Assembly (NCBI GenBank): GCA_964421865.1
Contig: CAYQZH010000028.1
Span: forward strand, 1-23,916
Origin: SBAX01 sp964421865
Lineage (GTDB): Bacteria > Planctomycetota > Phycisphaerae > UBA1845
Length of the DNA stretch: 23,916 nucleotides
Reading direction: 5' to 3'
Part shown: positions 6,618-14,630 of the stretch, piece after piece
How the letters are laid out: each line of letters begins with the position of its first letter
Position numbering within the stretch: position 1 is the stretch's first letter
Translations under genes and position numbers: made by a program
Notes under the pieces: generated by a model
Seen by the model: the letters and a program-made list of their open reading frames with translations, nothing else
What the model was told of the DNA's origin: nothing
Database searches by the model: none

Positions 6618-8101
6618 GGCGTTGGTGGGGGTGGACGCCCGGCGAACCCGAGTCGACCGCATGAAGCTGGAATCACTAGTCCACCGCTCTCGTCCACTGT
6701 CCGAGCCATACGGTGCACCAACCAGTCCAAGGCCACGGCAGTGTAGAGGATGGCGACAAAGTCCACAGTCCATCGGATTCTCGCGACGGGGATGAACAGC
6801 AAACAGAGTGCGACCTGTGAGAGATAAACCGCCGGCAGAAGCCACATTCTCTCCTTGCGGTGACGGGCAGCCAACAAACCCGCCAGAGCCATCAAGCCGA
6901 TGCCTTCGAAGCTGATGCCCAAGCCGGACATGCCCATTCTTTGTCTAGTGAAGGTATAAATAACCTGCGTCACCCAGATGGTTAGCCCGACGGCGATGAG
7001 GGCCGCCGCCGGCCACAGCCCGCGCCGCATCGCCCCCCAGCCGAGCACGACCAACGTGAAGCCCACGACGTTGATGGTTCGAAGTGTGTGAGGTGAGAAG
7101 AGAACCAACAGCTTGCGCCCCAAGTTGGCTGTGGTCTCCGCGGGATGTTCGCGAATGAACGCCATGCCGCGGCGATAAAGCTCTGTGTCCGCCGCCTTTT
7201 CGCTTAGGCCTGCGGCTATCAGGCGATCGAAGACCTGATAATCCGTTTGGCCGCCTAACCCAGGCGCCTCGCGATAAGTGGGATTGTGCCCCAGGTAGAA
7301 GTTCCAACCTGAATTTGTGGACAGCGGAATGAAACTCTTTAGAACGACAGCATTTCGCACCCACCAGGGAACCAGCGGCAGACAGAAAGCCAGACAACCG
7401 GTAAGGATGATCCACCATATCTTTCGCGCGCACGTCGAAGAATACGACTCGAGAACGATCCAGAGCAACAAAGCAGGCAGGATGAACAACGCGTTGGGGC
7501 GGGTCAGGGTCGCCAGGCCCAGGAGCCCGAAGGCGGCGGCGACACGTCCCAGGTGGCTCCCGCCTATGCTGAACACTACCAGGCTGGCCAGAACCAGGGT
7601 CATGAAGAGCGTTTCTGGGAGCAATACCGTCGGTAGGTAAAACAGATAGGGTTGGTAGAAGATCGCAAGCAAACCGGCAAGCAAGGCGACCCGCTCTCCA
7701 AACCACTGCCATCCTAGCAACATGATCAAACCAATGTTGAGCACCATCAGGACGGATTGCAGGGGTCCCACACTCAGATAGCTGTCGGGCTTCCCACTGC
7801 CAAGGCGATACAACCCTGCAAGACCGAGAGGATAGAGCGGCATGCGACGAGCGGTCGGCGCGCCGGGCGGCAACCGCGCAGCCAGGGGTTGATTGTCCGT
7901 CTCATCCAAGATCCCATCCACGGCTTCCGGCGGCGGCAAGGCGAAATCGCCGCGGAGAAGGAGTTCCAAAGCAATGAGGTGATTCTCCAGGGCATCGGCA
8001 GTTGGTTCCACGAATTTGAAGAAGCCCATAGCTAGATGAACGAGCAATGCCAGGCCGATGACAGCGATGACCCGACGGGCGAAATGGGAAGCCCCATGCA
8101 T
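6605..8101 (-). CDS. GT-C-fold membrane glycosyltransferase (ArnT/PMT-like)
   Basis: A 498-residue integral membrane protein with about ten to twelve hydrophobic helices. After the first helix, the outer loop holds VEPTADALENHLIALELL, similar to the acidic loop of polyisoprenyl-phosphate-dependent GT-C enzymes. RMPLYPLGLAGLYRL, LATLTRPNALF and a late RIRWTVDFVAILYTA segment match the recurring motifs of this superfamily. Such enzymes move a sugar from a lipid-phosphate donor to protein or lipid on the outer face; donor and acceptor cannot be told here. ATG 8101 has an AGAGGA 10 bases upstream. The C-terminal proline-rich tail (RPPPPTPYPR) is encoded over the 3' end of moaC. Probably monocistronic. 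Confidence 0.8.
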   Translation of the reverse strand: MHGASHFARRVIAVIGLALLVHLAMGFFKFVEPTADALENHLIALELLLRGDFALPPPEAVDGILDETDNQPLAARLPPGAPTARRMPLYPLGLAGLYRLGSGKPDSYLSVGPLQSVLMVLNIGLIMLLGWQWFGERVALLAGLLAIFYQPYLFYLPTVLLPETLFMTLVLASLVVFSIGGSHLGRVAAAFGLLGLATLTRPNALFILPALLLWIVLESYSSTCARKIWWIILTGCLAFCLPLVPWWVRNAVVLKSFIPLSTNSGWNFYLGHNPTYREAPGLGGQTDYQVFDRLIAAGLSEKAADTELYRRGMAFIREHPAETTANLGRKLLVLFSPHTLRTINVVGFTLVVLGWGAMRRGLWPAAALIAVGLTIWVTQVIYTFTRQRMGMSGLGISFEGIGLMALAGLLAARHRKERMWLLPAVYLSQVALCLLFIPVARIRWTVDFVAILYTAVALDWLVHRMARTVDESGGLVIPASCGRLGFAGRPPPPTPYPR

Positions 8102-8491
8102 AGCTGTTATTGTCCTCTTTTAGCTTTCGGGTACGACCCGTTCGTAACGAGGAAGTCGCTGTTGTCAAGGAGAACGGATCGGCCAAAAAGTGTGTGTAGC
8201 TGCAGTTTTTCGGCACCAAACCGCGATGCGTGTTTATTTGGAGCGACAAGACGCCCATAGAACTTTTCGTCCTGGGCGTCCGGGCAGGGACCTGTCCGTT
8301 CGAGGTCTGCCGGCTGGCGTGCAAAAGGGTGCGGCGGCATGGTCGTTGGTCACCGGCCACTACTTAACTGCCGACGTGCGATTGGCACCGTCGAACAACG
8401 TGTGACGTAGGCACCGTAAGCTGTTTCCTTGCCATCGGGAATCCGGCCCCGCCATCGGGCGCGGTCCGGAGTCTGGTTTGAGGACGCCATC
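8102..8491. other. Intergenic region between divergent genes, with a weak promoter and two hairpins
   Basis: No convincing gene. For the leftward glycosyltransferase there is a perfect minus-strand TTGACA (8163-8168) with only a poor -10 (TACGAA, 8141-8146) 16 bases away. Downstream of it lies a 5-bp inverted repeat (CGGGT-ACG-ACCCG, 8128-8140). A perfect 8-bp hairpin, GACGCCCA/TGGGCGTC (8250-8257 and 8273-8280), lies further right. ORFs in this stretch have no recognisable similarity. Confidence 0.4.
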
Positions 8492-8845
8492 ATGACCGTC
8501 GCGGACTTCCGCCGCATCGCCCTGAGCATGCCCGAAACCTCTGAAGGCGCCCACATGGGCCATCCTGATTTCCGCGTGAAGGGAAGGATCTTCGCAACGC
8601 TCTTCCGGCGCGACGACAGGGACTGGGGCATGGTCCAACTGAAGCCGGAGCAGCAGCGTCAGTTCATCGAGGCCAAGTCTCGGGCCTTTGAGCCGGTCAA
8701 AGGCGGGTGGGGCCGCCAGGGAGCCACCCAAGTACGCCTCGACGGCGTCGACAAGGCCACCCTGCGAAGCGCGATCTTCAGCGCCTGGCTCAACACCGCC
8801 CCGAAACGCCTCGTTGAGGAACTGGGCCCCTCCGACGCGGAGTAA
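8492..8845 (+). CDS. YjbR/MmcQ-family protein
   Basis: A 117-residue soluble protein of the MmcQ/YjbR (DUF419-like, CyaY-fold) group. It starts with MTVADFRRIALSMPETSEGAHMGHPDFRV in the usual order (positions 1-29): helix, LPE-type motif, then a His-rich strand. GRIFATL, WGMVQLKP and a C-terminal helix with LRSAIFSAWLNTAPKRL complete the fold. Members are small DNA-binding-like or frataxin-like proteins of unclear role. ATG 8492 is chosen because GAGGA sits 7 bases upstream; the frame is open to 8429 without similarity. No operon partner. Confidence 0.85.
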   Translation: MTVADFRRIALSMPETSEGAHMGHPDFRVKGRIFATLFRRDDRDWGMVQLKPEQQRQFIEAKSRAFEPVKGGWGRQGATQVRLDGVDKATLRSAIFSAWLNTAPKRLVEELGPSDAE

Positions 8846-8965
8846 CGTGAACTGACCAGCGCGGTGGCGCGGTCGGCTCTTTCCGGGGTGCGATGCCTGC
8901 GGCGGAACTTGAGGTTCTATACCTTCCCGGCACCGAGCGGCTCGGGTCCATCGACTGCGCCCTTC

Positions 8966-8982
8966 TTTCAAAACGTTTGAAA
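8966..8982. promoter_or_regulatory. Perfect 7-bp palindrome upstream of the polyprenyl synthase gene
   Basis: TTTCAAA (8966-8972), ACG, TTTGAAA (8976-8982). It lies 28 bases upstream of a TAGAAT -10-like hexamer and could be an operator; no regulator is identified. Confidence 0.35.
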
Positions 8983-9009
8983 ACGGCTGGAACATCAAGC
9001 GGGCGACCC

Positions 9010-9015
9010 TAGAAT
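9010..9015 (+). promoter_or_regulatory. -10-like hexamer for the polyprenyl synthase gene
   Basis: TAGAAT at 9010-9015, in the same CCCTAGAATC context as the pseudopilin promoter, predicts initiation near 9022. The -35 region is poor (TGGAAC, 8988-8993). If real, it excludes the GTG at 9019 as start and favours 9052 or 9076. Confidence 0.35.
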
Positions 9016-9075
9016 CCTGTGCGACGTAGAAGTGCGGCGGGGCCGAAGTGGATGAACGCGCGGAGCGGCTGGCGA

Positions 9076-10059
9076 ATGAGCCCAATCAGTTCTCTGTTGA
9101 CGGACGTGTACAGCCCGATCCGCGACGATTTGGCCGTCGTTGAACGCATCTTCGACGAAGAGATCGCCAGCGATCTGGAGTTCATCAACGGTCTTTGCGA
9201 CACGGTTCGCTCGTATCGCGGCAAGATGCTTCGCCCCGCGATGCTGCTGCTGGTCGGCAAGGCGACGGGGGAGCTGTCGAGCGCCCACCGGACGCTGGCC
9301 GCGGTGGTCGAGATGGTGCACATGGCCACCTTGGTGCACGACGACGTACTTGATGAGGCCGACGAGCGCCGTCGGCAACCGACGATCGGCACGATCGCCG
9401 GCAACACGGCCGCGGTCTTACTCGGGGACCATCTGATCAGTCACGCGTTTCACCTGTGCAGCGGACTGCAAAGCCAGCACGCCTCGCGACGAATCGGGGC
9501 GACGACCAACACGGTGTGCGCGGGCGAGCTTCTCCAAAACCATCATCGCGGCGACCTCGACTTGGGCGAGGACACGTATTTCGAGATCATTCGGCGGAAG
9601 ACCGGGGCCCTGACCGCGGTGGCCGCGGAATTAGGGGGCAAGTTTGCCGGGGCGGGGGATGCGCTCGTGCGAGCCATGCACGCGTATGGAATGGCCTCGG
9701 GCATCGCCTTTCAAATCGTCGATGATGTGCTCGACATCGTTGGTGATGAGGCTCGAGTGGGGAAGACGCTCGGTTTGGACCTGAGGCGCGGGAATCTCAC
9801 TCTGCCGATGATTCACTGCTTGAGCAACGGCGGCCGATCGACTTCGAGCCGGCTTCGCGAGGTACTTCGCGGCGTGAGATCGTGCGGGCGGGACCAGATC
9901 CGCGAGCTTCTAGAGCAGACACAAAGCGTTGCCTATGCCATTGGTGTCGCCCGGCGGTTTGTCGCCGAGGCGGTCCGTCAGCTTGACTTGGTGCCTCACA
10001 GTGACGCTAAGCAATCGCTGGTCGCGATGGCCGAGTTCATCGTCGCCCGGCAGTTTTGA
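9076..10059 (+). CDS. Long-chain trans-polyprenyl diphosphate synthase
   Basis: Builds the polyprenyl chain of quinones by head-to-tail addition of isopentenyl diphosphate. About 327 residues from the chosen start. Landmarks are GKMLRP (49-54), the first aspartate-rich motif DDVLDEADERRR (from 89), KTGAL in the middle, and the second aspartate-rich motif DDVLD followed by GKTLGLDLRRGNLTLP. The residue five before the first motif is Ala (MATLVHDD); a small residue there is typical of long-chain (octaprenyl/solanesyl-type) enzymes, consistent with menaquinone side-chain synthesis. Start uncertain: GTG 9019, ATG 9052 or ATG 9076 (GGAG 10 bases upstream). No quinone genes adjoin it. Confidence 0.9.
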   Translation: MSPISSLLTDVYSPIRDDLAVVERIFDEEIASDLEFINGLCDTVRSYRGKMLRPAMLLLVGKATGELSSAHRTLAAVVEMVHMATLVHDDVLDEADERRRQPTIGTIAGNTAAVLLGDHLISHAFHLCSGLQSQHASRRIGATTNTVCAGELLQNHHRGDLDLGEDTYFEIIRRKTGALTAVAAELGGKFAGAGDALVRAMHAYGMASGIAFQIVDDVLDIVGDEARVGKTLGLDLRRGNLTLPMIHCLSNGGRSTSSRLREVLRGVRSCGRDQIRELLEQTQSVAYAIGVARRFVAEAVRQLDLVPHSDAKQSLVAMAEFIVARQF

Positions 10060-10073
10060 CCCTCCCTTTACGG

Positions 10074-10079
10074 TATAAT
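10074..10079 (+). promoter_or_regulatory. Consensus -10 hexamer upstream of the exported helical protein gene
   Basis: TATAAT at 10074-10079 just after the polyprenyl synthase stop, rare in this GC-rich background. The -35 at correct spacing is poor; TTGACC (10056-10061) is too close at 12 bases. Predicted start near 10086 rules out the TTG start at 10056 for the next gene. Confidence 0.4.
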
Positions 10080-10160
10080 TACGTCGCGTCCGACGACGGC
10101 GATCCACGAGCATCCCACTCGGCATCGACTCGTCGCATCGGGCCTATACGGATTGTCGGA

Positions 10161-11300
10161 ATGCCGACCACGATGACCGGTCCTTCGCCAACGCGCTCGA
10201 TGCGACACGTCGGCTTCGTCGTCGTTGCCCTCGCAACGTGGGGTGTCGGCTCGGCCGCCACGTCCGACGGCGATGGGACAACTCCGACGAACCCCGCGTC
10301 GGAGCCGGCCTCCCTGGCGAGCTTCTCGGATCTCCAGGAATCGCTGGCGGGTCTCAATTGGGACGAGGAAGCCCAACGCCTCCGCCGAGCCGCGGAGACC
10401 GTTTGGGAGCGAAACGGCTGGACGAATGAGTCCGATCGTTTCGCGCGCGACGTGGCGTGCGAGGTCACGGCCATTCCTCCCTGGGATGTTGCGGGGCGGC
10501 TGAATCTCCTGACGAAGCGGACGACGGAGCGGTACGGTTTGTCCGAGGAGGCTGCGGCGAAGTTCCGAGCCTCCTTGATGGGCGAGGCCGGCGGGTTCGT
10601 CATGCGGCACGGCGGGGCGATCATCGAGAACGGTCGCGAGGCGCTGGTCGCCCGGGCCCGCGGAGAGCCCTACACGGCTGAGCACGTCGCGAAATGGGCG
10701 AAAGTTCTGGAGCCGCTTCTTGCGGACGCCCAAGTGAGCGCGGACCGCCTGGCCGACGAGATCCAGCCGTCTCTGGACGCGGAGCACAAACTGCTGCTCA
10801 GCCGAGATCGGGAAAGTTTCCAGAAGCGGACTGCGTACGTGTACGCGATGCGCACGCGGTGGGCGGAGGGGAAGTGGCAGCCGACGGATTGGGGATTGGA
10901 GGCCGATCCGATCCAGAACCGCGCCGTGCCGCCGTGTACCCTTGATCCGTCCGCGGCGATCCCGATCCCCGTCGCACCGGCGGCACAGCCGTCGCCGAAC
11001 GTATCTCTGCCCACGTGCGTTTCGTACGATCCCGCAACATGGTTCGCGTGCGTGCTGGAGTTCGAGAAACGATTCCAGCTCGACGCCGGGCAAAAAAGCA
11101 CGGCCCAGTCGATTCACGCGGAGTTGGTCGAGCGGGCGGGCGACTATGCAAAAACGCATCGCGAGGAGCTACGTGCCGTGCCGACGCCGGGACGAATGAC
11201 CCACGCAGCCTATGAGCCGATCCGCGCGCTGTTCGCCGAACTACAGGCTCGCCTGGATGCGCTGCCGACGACGGCACAACAGGAAACGCACAAGCCTTAA
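10161..11300 (+). CDS. Exported helical protein of unknown function
   Basis: I do not recognise the family. From ATG 10161 the protein is 379 residues. A signal peptide is clear from the internal Met encoded at 10200: MRHVGFVVVALATWGVGSA, so 10200 is also a possible start; neither has a good ribosome-binding site. The mature part is rich in charged helices (LQESLAGLNWDEEAQRLRRAAE; FRASLMGEAGGFVMRHGG; FEKRFQLDAGQKSTAQSIHAEL), with a Pro/Ala-rich loop in the middle holding three spaced cysteines (PPCTL, PTCVS, FACVL). The C-terminal helical hairpin loosely recalls periplasmic Spy/CpxP-type helical proteins, but the motif is not present. Has its own -10 at 10074; followed by hairpin repeats. Confidence 0.7.
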   Translation: MPTTMTGPSPTRSMRHVGFVVVALATWGVGSAATSDGDGTTPTNPASEPASLASFSDLQESLAGLNWDEEAQRLRRAAETVWERNGWTNESDRFARDVACEVTAIPPWDVAGRLNLLTKRTTERYGLSEEAAAKFRASLMGEAGGFVMRHGGAIIENGREALVARARGEPYTAEHVAKWAKVLEPLLADAQVSADRLADEIQPSLDAEHKLLLSRDRESFQKRTAYVYAMRTRWAEGKWQPTDWGLEADPIQNRAVPPCTLDPSAAIPIPVAPAAQPSPNVSLPTCVSYDPATWFACVLEFEKRFQLDAGQKSTAQSIHAELVERAGDYAKTHREELRAVPTPGRMTHAAYEPIRALFAELQARLDALPTTAQQETHKP

Positions 11301-11315
11301 GAGCCTATCTCAGTA

Positions 11316-11365
11316 GGGCCGGCCTCTGTGCCGGCTCCTCGGACAGTACCGGCAGGGACGCCGGT
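11316..11365. repeat. Twin hairpins, REP-like, between exported protein and antiporter genes
   Basis: GGGCCGGC (11316-11323) pairs with GCCGGCTC (11330-11337) around CTCTGT (8 bp, one G-U). ACCGGC (11348-11353) pairs with GCCGGT (11360-11365) around AGGGAC. Both are preceded by CAGTA and look like imperfect tandem copies of one unit. They follow the stop at 11298-11300 and may end that transcript, although no T-run follows. Confidence 0.55.
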
Positions 11366-11489
11366 CCCACTGCACCTTGCCTAACCGCAATCGGCCCCGT
11401 CCAATAGCACCCATCGGTCCGCAACGCTCGCCGAGGTGACCGTCGCGGAATGTCCAAGGGTCGTCGAGCCTGCCGGGAGAGTCGGGTCC

Positions 11490-13208
11490 GTGGATCGGTT
11501 AGCTCCGCCGGAAGTGGTGGGGATGTTCGTCGCCCTGGGCGTTCTTCTGGCGTCGGCACGGATCCTCGGTGAACTCGCCCGGAAGCTCAACCAGCCGTCG
11601 ATTTTGGGGGAGTTGGCGGCGGGCATTCTGTTGGGGCCGACCGTCCTGGGGAGCGTCTGGCCCGACCTGGTCGCGGCTCTGTTCCCGCAGGAGGGTTCAC
11701 AGGCCGTCGCGTTGGACGGACTGACGACCGTCGCCATTGCGTTGTTTCTGCTCGTGGCCGGGATGGAGGTGGACCTCTCCTCGATCTGGCGGCAGGGCCG
11801 AGCGGCGATCACGGTGAGCATTTCGGGGATTGTGCTGCCGTTTTCCTTGGGGCTGATTGCGGTGGGGCTGGCCCCGGATCGGGTCGGCCGGGAAGCGGGC
11901 GTCGATCCCGTGGTCTACGCTTTGTTCCTGGCCACCGCCATGTCCATCTCTGCGCTGCCCGTCATCGCTAGGACCCTCATGGATTTGGACATCTATCGCA
12001 GCGACGTGGGGATGGTCGTGGTGGCGTCGGCGGTTTGCAATGACCTGGCCGGGTGGCTGACGTTCGCGTTGATTCTGAGCATGTTCGGCGCTGCGACGAA
12101 CCACCACGCGATGTCGATCGGGTGGACCGTGGGGGCGACGCTGGGTTTCACCGCCTTCGTGTTGACGGTGGGCCGGTGGATGATCCATCGCTCCTTGCCC
12201 TGGATTCAGGCACGAACGAGCTGGCCGGGGGGCGTGCTGGGGTTTGCGCTGTCGTTGGGGCTGTTTGCAGCGGCGTTCACCCAATGGATCGGCGTGCACG
12301 CGGTGTTCGGATCGTTTCTGGTGGGCGTGGCGATCGGCGATTCATCGCATCTGCGCGAGCAGACGCGGGCCATCATCCACCAGTTCGTGTCGTTTATCTT
12401 TGCCCCGCTCTTTTTCGCAAGCCTCGGCCTGAAGCTCAACTTCGCGACGTACTTCGACGCCCGGCTGACGCTTCTCGTCGTGGTCATCGCCTGTGCGGGG
12501 AAGGTCGTGGGCTGTGGGTTGGGGGCGTTGTGGGGTGGGATCGCGCGGCGCGAGGCGTGGGCGATCGGGGTGGCCATGAATGCCCGCGGGGCGATGGAGA
12601 TTATCGTCGGATTGCTCGGTCTACAGAGCGGGCTGATCGGGAAGACGATGTTCGTGTCGCTGGTGACGATGGCGATGGTGACGTCGTTGATGAGCGGGCC
12701 GCTGATTCGCAAAATCCTGCGGCTTAAGAAGCCCCGGCGGTTGGGCGACTATCTTGCGGTCAAGGGATTCGTGGCAAACTTGCAGGGTGAGAGCCGGGAC
12801 GAGGTCATCCGCGAACTCTCCCAAGCGGCCTGCGCTGCGGCCGGGCAAAACGGCGCCCACGTGGCTTCCGCCGTCCTCGCACGGGAGGCCCAGGGACCGA
12901 CCGGACTCGGCGATCGAATCGCCGTGCCCCATGCACGCTTCGACTCCCTGAACGGGCCGGTCGTCGCGGTCGGGCTGTCACACAAGGGGATCGACTTCGA
13001 CGCCCCCGACGGGGTGCCGGCGCAACTGATCTTCTTGATCCTGACACCGAGCGACGATGACGGCGCCCAGGTGGAAATCCTGGCCGATATCGCCCGAACG
13101 TTCCGGCACGAGGAAATCCGTCAGAAAGCGGTCGAGGTCCGCAGTTACATTGAGTTTTTGGCCCTGGTTCGCACGCAAGGCGAGCCCGGCAAGCCGCTCG
13201 TACGATGA
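11490..13208 (+). CDS. Cation/proton antiporter with C-terminal PTS EIIA domain
   Basis: Inner-membrane monovalent cation/H+ antiporter of the KefB/NhaA-like CPA superfamily. About 572 residues. The first ~400 form 12-13 helices with family motifs: LGELAAGILLGPTVLG, FLLVAGMEVDL, SALPVIARTL and, in the ion-binding helix, AVCNDLAGW. That ND pair is usual in electroneutral CPA1 proteins, whereas many CPA2 members have DD. After a linker, a PTS EIIA type 2/nitrogen-type domain (about 430-570) contains AVPHAR with the phosphorylatable His481. This suggests control of ion flux by a phosphotransfer chain. Start: GTG 11490 with GGGAGAG upstream; GTG 11436 and ATG 11523 are alternatives. The TGA overlaps the next ATG (ATGA). 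Confidence 0.88.
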   Translation: MDRLAPPEVVGMFVALGVLLASARILGELARKLNQPSILGELAAGILLGPTVLGSVWPDLVAALFPQEGSQAVALDGLTTVAIALFLLVAGMEVDLSSIWRQGRAAITVSISGIVLPFSLGLIAVGLAPDRVGREAGVDPVVYALFLATAMSISALPVIARTLMDLDIYRSDVGMVVVASAVCNDLAGWLTFALILSMFGAATNHHAMSIGWTVGATLGFTAFVLTVGRWMIHRSLPWIQARTSWPGGVLGFALSLGLFAAAFTQWIGVHAVFGSFLVGVAIGDSSHLREQTRAIIHQFVSFIFAPLFFASLGLKLNFATYFDARLTLLVVVIACAGKVVGCGLGALWGGIARREAWAIGVAMNARGAMEIIVGLLGLQSGLIGKTMFVSLVTMAMVTSLMSGPLIRKILRLKKPRRLGDYLAVKGFVANLQGESRDEVIRELSQAACAAAGQNGAHVASAVLAREAQGPTGLGDRIAVPHARFDSLNGPVVAVGLSHKGIDFDAPDGVPAQLIFLILTPSDDDGAQVEILADIARTFRHEEIRQKAVEVRSYIEFLALVRTQGEPGKPLVR

Positions 13209-14068
13209 CACGTCACCCGACCTTTTTCCTGATTCGTCGGTCGATCCTCGCGGCTGCCTTCGCGGCAACGGCAACAATCGGATGCCACAAGGCAAGCCGC
13301 GGTCCCGCGCCGAGTCCGCGCGTCGAACGCTCGAAGTGGGCGAGAGCGCGGCATTCGGTCTATCTCCACGACCAGCAGGAACGCTCCGCGGCATCCGATC
13401 CTCTGGGTTTCCTGAGGATGTGCCGGGAGCACTACCTGGTGACGGTCCGCGACTACCGATGTCTTTTCCACATTCGTGAGCGATTCAGCGGCGCGGCGCC
13501 GGGCGAAGCGGATGAGGAACAACAAATCGCGGTGGGGTATCGCGAGCAGCCGTACAGCGTGGACATGCGTTGGCTCCGGAATGCGGCAGGTGCGGCCCGT
13601 GTAAGCTACGTGGCCGGTCGGTGGGCGCGCGCCGGCCACGAGATGGCGTTGATCGTTCCGAGCGGCGTTCTAGGGCTGCTCGTTCCCGGCGGAGTGAAGC
13701 GCGATATCCGCGGACCCGATGTGCGGGCCGCCTCCAGACGATCCATCGACCAATTCGGATTCAAGACAACCCTCGACCTGATCCTCCAATACTGCGAGAC
13801 GGCGCGAGGCGATCCTGCCTTTGACCTTCGTTTCGCCGGAGGCGGGGAACTCGACCATCGACCCTGCTTCGTCTTCGAGCGACGACTGCCCTACGGCGAC
13901 GCGGCGGGGGTCTATCCCGATCGCCTGCTGGTCATCTACGTGGATCAGGAATGGCTGGTGCCGACCGGCTGCTTCGCGTTTGCGGATGACGCCGGGGAAA
14001 GGCCGCTCGGCACCTACGTGACCACCGACGTGAAGTTCAACGTCGGGTTGACGGACGCGGATTTCTAA
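13205..14068 (+). CDS. DUF1571-family lipoprotein
   Basis: A 287-residue outer-surface or periplasmic lipoprotein. The signal peptide (FFLIRRSILAAAFAATATIG) ends in a lipobox-like TIGC with Cys27. The rest follows DUF1571, a family common in Planctomycetota: LVTVRDYRCLFHIRERF, YSVDMRWL, MALIVPSGVLGLLVPG, a central helix FKTTLDLILQY, RPCFVFERRLP and YPDRLLVIYVDQEWLVPTG. The fold resembles lipoprotein-carrier (LolA/LolB-like) folds, but a role is not established. Its ATG overlaps the antiporter stop by four bases, so the two are translationally coupled and probably co-regulated. Confidence 0.85.
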   Translation: MTRHPTFFLIRRSILAAAFAATATIGCHKASRGPAPSPRVERSKWARARHSVYLHDQQERSAASDPLGFLRMCREHYLVTVRDYRCLFHIRERFSGAAPGEADEEQQIAVGYREQPYSVDMRWLRNAAGAARVSYVAGRWARAGHEMALIVPSGVLGLLVPGGVKRDIRGPDVRAASRRSIDQFGFKTTLDLILQYCETARGDPAFDLRFAGGGELDHRPCFVFERRLPYGDAAGVYPDRLLVIYVDQEWLVPTGCFAFADDAGERPLGTYVTTDVKFNVGLTDADF

Positions 14069-14081
14069 GGCGACCCCTCAT

Positions 14082-14186
14082 CTACGGACTGCACCTCCCG
14101 CAGCGGTCGCGGCAAAAGCCCGGGCCGCAACTTCCATCCGGGCAATGGGTGTTGTTGTTGCACGGCTCGCCGTCGTTGTCGCCGCC
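14082..14186 (-). pseudogene. Remnant 3' end of a metalloprotease-type Cys-rich gene
   Basis: The minus-strand frame ends in HCPDGSCGPGFCRDRCGRC plus a Ser-Pro and TAG, nearly the same as the end of the 16512-19274 protein (HCPGGTCGPGSCRDGCGRC, Thr-Pro). DNA similarity from the stop codon outward is 57 of 69 bases by eye (14082-14150 against 16512-16580). Upstream similarity fades at protein level after GDNDGEPC (compare GENDGLAC). The open frame extends to 14303 but that part has no similarity and no signal peptide. Best read as the tail of a lost paralogue or a partial duplication of the neighbouring gene. Confidence 0.65.
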
Positions 14187-14273
14187 ACCCCATGCCGTCC
14201 GCTTAGGTTTCCGCTCGCTGTCGCTGACAGGCGAAGTTCGTGTTACGTCAGCCGGCAGGGCATAATCTCTTCT

Positions 14274-14300
14274 GACCAGTCGTACCAATGGTCGTTTTTT
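14274..14300 (+). terminator. Weak intrinsic terminator candidate
   Basis: GACCA (14274-14278) pairs with TGGTC (14289-14293), followed by G and six Ts (14295-14300). The stem is only 5 bp with a 10-nt loop. It could end the antiporter-lipoprotein transcript before the next promoter. Confidence 0.35.
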
Positions 14301-14342
14301 CAAAGCCGCGGTTTAGGGGATTTTACGCAGACAAAAAAGGAG

Positions 14343-14389
14343 CTTAATTAAGTTAATTTGCTTGACAAGCGCGCGATCATCTCGATAAT
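14343..14389 (+). promoter_or_regulatory. Sigma-70 promoter of the 14.4-16.4 kb cassette, with AT-rich upstream palindrome
   Basis: TTGACA (14362-14367), 16 bases, GATAAT (14384-14389), predicting initiation near 14396. Just upstream is an A+T-rich tract with a perfect palindrome CTTAATTAAG (14343-14352), resembling an UP element or an operator. The leader to the first large gene is about 235 bases long. Confidence 0.6.
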
Positions 14390-14478
14390 GTGCGCCCGGC
14401 AGGCAGGTTAGACGGGGGGATCCCGGTGCGTGACCTGGGGCTGCGGCCACGCATATCCGCCTCCGCGAAGGAATAGGA

Positions 14479-14628
14479 ATGATCAAGTTCGTTCACGCCG
14501 AAGCCAGATTTCCGGAATCAGCGAACGCAGGTCGTGGGTCGACAAGCAAACTTGCGACCTGCTTCGTAGTGAAAAAACAGGTTGGGGCATTGTGCTCTGG
14601 CCAAAACAGTTCCTCTTTCGGAGGTTAG
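14479..14628 (+). CDS. Possible 49-residue leader ORF in front of the secreted cassette protein
   Basis: Found by reading the long leader of the next gene. ATG 14479 is preceded by AAGGA (14468-14472) at 6-base spacing. The frame runs MIKFVHAEARFPESANAGRG (first 20 residues) to ...SSSFGG and ends in TAG at 14626-14628. The stop overlaps the end of the ribosome-binding region (GGAGG, 14620-14624) of the next gene, whose ATG is 2 bases further on, so translation would be coupled. The peptide has two cysteines and no membrane segment or signal. It might be a translated leader, a small effector or a chance ORF. No similarity recognised. Confidence 0.4.
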   Translation: MIKFVHAEARFPESANAGRGSTSKLATCFVVKKQVGALCSGQNSSSFGG

Positions 14629-14630
14629 TC

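Noticed and set aside
8102..8491. Short ORFs (e.g. 8107-8340 minus, 8190-8405 plus) in the intergenic region
   Set aside because: No ribosome-binding site, no recognisable motif, Arg/Pro-rich composition of chance frames.
12053..12727. 224-codon ORF inside the antiporter gene
   Set aside because: Same-strand alternative frame with Arg/Gly-rich product; the antiporter frame has all family motifs.
14396..14478. Riboswitch in the cassette leader
   Set aside because: A 6-bp TGCGTG/CACGCA stem (14427-14453) is visible, but no known riboswitch core could be recognised.
14430..14630. In-frame GTG extension of the secreted cassette protein
   Set aside because: ATG 14631 has an excellent GGAGG and begins a clean signal peptide; the extension would hide that signal.
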